A stretch of 8,725 nucleotides of DNA from Clostridiaceae bacterium. Its GTDB lineage: Bacteria; Bacillota; Clostridia; DSM-8532. The notes beneath the pieces are model-generated. The model made no database searches, had not been told where the DNA came from, and saw only the letters and a list, made by a program, of their open reading frames with translations. Positions 7,284 to 8,725 of the stretch are shown here, one piece after another. Both the position numbers and the translations under genes were made by a program. The number at the start of each line of letters is the position of its first letter. Within the stretch, counting starts at the first letter, position 1. Where the stretch lies: NCBI GenBank assembly GCA_012727625.1, contig JAAYGP010000144.1, positions 1 through 8,725 on the forward strand, given 5' to 3'.

Positions 7284-7617
7284 AATTCGTTTTGTGTGAC
7301 TTTTTCTCGGTAATGAAAGTTATGTCCGGGTCTGAATAATCCTTTCAGGGTATGATTGTACCCGCCGACCGGGTTTGATGTCTTATCTCAGGACATGAAG
7401 ATAAATGTTTTAAGAGTCGTTTAATCAATAATCAGGTGAAAAGGCTCAAAATCATCACTAAAAGCATAATATAAATCAACGGGCAAGAGAACGCTTATAT
7501 TCCTCTTATGGGGATATCTGATGAACTTGTCAGGTATTATGCAAAAACACAAAATGCTTATTGAATTATTGATAATTATAAATTTTGTTAATGAGCATTA
7601 TAAAAGGTGATGATTTT
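7284..7617. other. Spacer before the DUF3298 gene, no gene supported
   Basis: Apart from two small hairpins I see no RNA gene or coding region I can defend. The hairpins are GGGTA/TACCC at 7348-7352 and 7359-7363, and ATGTC/GACAT at 7378-7382 and 7392-7396. A short plus-strand frame at 7475-7564 reads naturally (MGISDELVRYYAKTQNAY at its end) but has no ribosome binding site and no recognised family. No -35/-10 pair for the next gene stands out. Confidence 0.3.
7605..7610 (+). promoter_or_regulatory. Ribosome binding site of the DUF3298 gene
   Basis: AGGTGA (7605-7610) is seven bases before the ATG at 7618. It favours this start over the in-frame TTG at 7585 and ATG at 7591, which have no comparable site. 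Confidence 0.75.
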
Positions 7618-8229
7618 ATGTTGTTGATTAAGCGGCCTGCTGATATTATAACCAGTATCTATCGCGGGAAAGACATCTCCATGCTTTATCCCCGGGTAAT
7701 GGGGCATGAAAGAGTAAATGCAAATGCGCGAATGAATATGGCAATACGCAATCAAACAATAAACCTGGCAAAAGCACTTATGCAGCCGGATTTGAGAACA
7801 AGAATTGAAGGATCATATGAGATAAAGAACAATCAACGAGGTATTATAAGTTTGTCTTTAGTTGGATTTGCGGAGTTTGGCGGCGCACATCCTATGACTA
7901 TGGTAAAGTCATTGACCATGGATACGGCAACCGGGGAAAACTATGCATTACATCAGCTCTTCAGGGAGGACGGACAGTACAGAAAAATTATCAACGCAGA
8001 GATTTCAGGACAGATTAAAGAAAGGGATATACCATTGATTGATAGCTTTAAGGGGATTTCGCCGGGTCAGGACTATTATGTTTCAGATCAGGTGCTGGTT
8101 GTGTATTACCAATTATATGAACTTTCGCCTTATGCAGCCGGTTTTCCTTATTTTCCGATCCCAATCTATATGTTGAGCGATGAAATACCTGAAAAAAGCC
8201 CACTTTCACGACTAAACCATTTTATCTGA
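7618..8229 (+). CDS. DUF3298 (RsiV C-terminal-like) domain protein
   Basis: This 203-aa protein of unknown function has the DUF4163/DUF3298 fold seen in the extracellular half of the anti-sigma factor RsiV, where it binds lysozyme. The visible marks are FGGAHP (87-92), a following SLTMDTATGENYAL segment (98-111), and YELSPYAAGFPYFPIP (167-182) near the C-terminus, all typical of DUF3298. There is no signal peptide, no membrane helix and no anti-sigma N-terminal part. The start is clear from the ribosome binding site, so the missing anchor is not just a truncated call. The protein therefore appears to be a stand-alone, probably cytoplasmic, version of the domain, or one exported by an unseen route. 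It is a single gene between the purL terminator and a convergent neighbour. The family assignment is fairly sure; its role is unknown. Confidence 0.8.
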   Translation: MLLIKRPADIITSIYRGKDISMLYPRVMGHERVNANARMNMAIRNQTINLAKALMQPDLRTRIEGSYEIKNNQRGIISLSLVGFAEFGGAHPMTMVKSLTMDTATGENYALHQLFREDGQYRKIINAEISGQIKERDIPLIDSFKGISPGQDYYVSDQVLVVYYQLYELSPYAAGFPYFPIPIYMLSDEIPEKSPLSRLNHFI

Positions 8230-8334
8230 TACTCCGGGCAGGAGGGGACTTTATCAGAAGGAACATCTGACCTGAACATGCCTTAAATCAGCGAAACTAC
8301 ATGTAAATTGAGTCTTAAACGGAAAGTGCGTTAA

Positions 8335-8435
8335 AACCTGGTGCTTCAATAATCGAAACTTCCGGCTAAGATGTGTCTCTGATGGAGACACATCACTTAA
8401 TTTACCCATTTTTTATATTCAGAAACATCCAGGTT
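8335..8435. repeat. Nested inverted repeats downstream of the DUF3298 gene
   Basis: An outer pair, AACCTGG (8335-8341) and CCAGGTT (8429-8435), continues inward as TGCTTC against GAAACA with a one-base bulge. It encloses a perfect 10-bp hairpin at 8370-8394. Nested pairing over about 100 bases suggests a folded RNA region or a small palindromic element. The outer arms alone are short enough to be chance. Confidence 0.35.
8370..8394 (+). terminator. Perfect hairpin, possible terminator of the DUF3298 gene
   Basis: GATGTGTCTC (8370-8379) and GAGACACATC (8385-8394) form a 10-bp stem with a TGATG loop. There is no T-run right after the stem; TTTTTT comes only about 14 bases later, so termination efficiency is doubtful. 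It lies 140 bases past the stop codon, between converging genes. Confidence 0.45.
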
Positions 8436-8561
8436 GCTGCTGTGTCACAGCCTGAAGTAACAAACTATCGTACTTAAACAACTTTCCCGGCTTCTGAGAT
8501 CATGTATCTTATTGCCAGTGACTTAAGAAATGTTTGCGGCATCAGCGCCGGTTAAAATATC

Positions 8562-8576
8562 TGGGCGTGATGCCCA
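8562..8576 (-). terminator. Weak hairpin after the minus-strand gene
   Basis: TGGGC and GCCCA form a 5-bp stem with a five-base loop. Read on the minus strand, it starts 20 bases past the stop codon and is followed by GATATTTTAA. The short stem and broken T-tract make it a weak candidate. Confidence 0.3.
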
Positions 8577-8596
8577 CATAATTTACACAAGTTTTC

Positions 8597-8725
8597 TTAC
8601 GACTTTTTGTTTAAGGTTATTTGAACCTCATCATCAGTAACTGTTATAAGTATTTCCACCGGATAATCCTTTGTATTTTTAAATTTGAAATCCTTGGAGC
8701 CATAAACCACAGCAGCATCCTTTCC
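8597..8725 (-). CDS. C-terminal end of a probable VanW-family protein, partial
   Basis: Reading the minus strand from the right edge gives 42 codons followed by TAA (8597-8599). The gene starts beyond the window. The peptide GKDAAVVYGSKDFKFKN followed by TKDYPVEI resembles the conserved C-terminal segment of VanW-family proteins (D-A-x-V-x-x-G-S-x-D-F-K-F-K-N then Y-P-I/V). It ends in a short beta-rich stretch and a lysine-rich tail. VanW proteins are envelope-associated and often carry a peptidoglycan-binding or G5 domain, but their biochemical role is unsettled. The gene converges on the DUF3298 gene with about 370 bases between their stops. The assignment rests on a short segment only. Confidence 0.7.
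   Translation of the reverse strand, partial: GKDAAVVYGSKDFKFKNTKDYPVEILITVTDDEVQITLNKKS

Noticed and set aside
7585..7617. Longer start of the DUF3298 gene at TTG 7585 as a possible signal peptide
   Set aside because: The extra 11 residues are not hydrophobic enough for a signal peptide and lack a ribosome binding site; AGGTGA supports ATG 7618.

Overview
The window looks like chromosomal DNA from a low-GC anaerobic Firmicute in the Clostridia, possibly near Acetivibrio/Ruminiclostridium. This placement is inference. It rests on the AT-rich spacers, strong AGGAG-type ribosome binding sites, a long single-chain clostridial-type PurL, a membrane-anchored HtrA, and the DUF3298 and VanW-family proteins. 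I see no CRISPR array, tRNA, rRNA, phage module or obvious defence or biosynthetic cluster. The genes are ordinary housekeeping and envelope-stress genes; the unusual material is between them.

Layout. (1) 1-1106, + strand: the 3' part of a membrane sensor histidine kinase that begins before the window. (2) 1107-1432: a spacer with a perfect 27-bp palindrome and GGTTGA repeats upstream of the next gene. (3) 1433-2782, +: htrA, a membrane-anchored serine protease with one PDZ domain and a tyrosine-rich cytoplasmic tail. (4) 2783-3431: a long spacer with 20-bp tandem repeats overlapping the htrA end, an imperfect terminator, a 239-bp nested palindromic element with TA at both ends (MITE-like or structured RNA), and a probable purL promoter. 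(5) 3432-7187, +: purL, full-length FGAM synthase with its own glutaminase domain, followed by a clear terminator at 7258-7283. (6) 7284-7617: a spacer with no convincing gene. (7) 7618-8229, +: a 203-aa DUF3298 (RsiV C-terminal-like) protein lacking a membrane anchor. (8) 8230-8596: a spacer with hairpins between converging genes. (9) 8597-8725, - strand: the last 42 codons of a probable VanW-family protein running in from the right.

How the genes relate. The kinase and HtrA plausibly form an envelope-stress pair, like the CssRS/HtrA relationship in Bacillus; this is inferred from adjacency. PurL acts alone here in purine synthesis, with its own promoter and terminator. The DUF3298 and VanW-family proteins belong to families often tied to the cell envelope, but nothing in the window links them functionally to each other.
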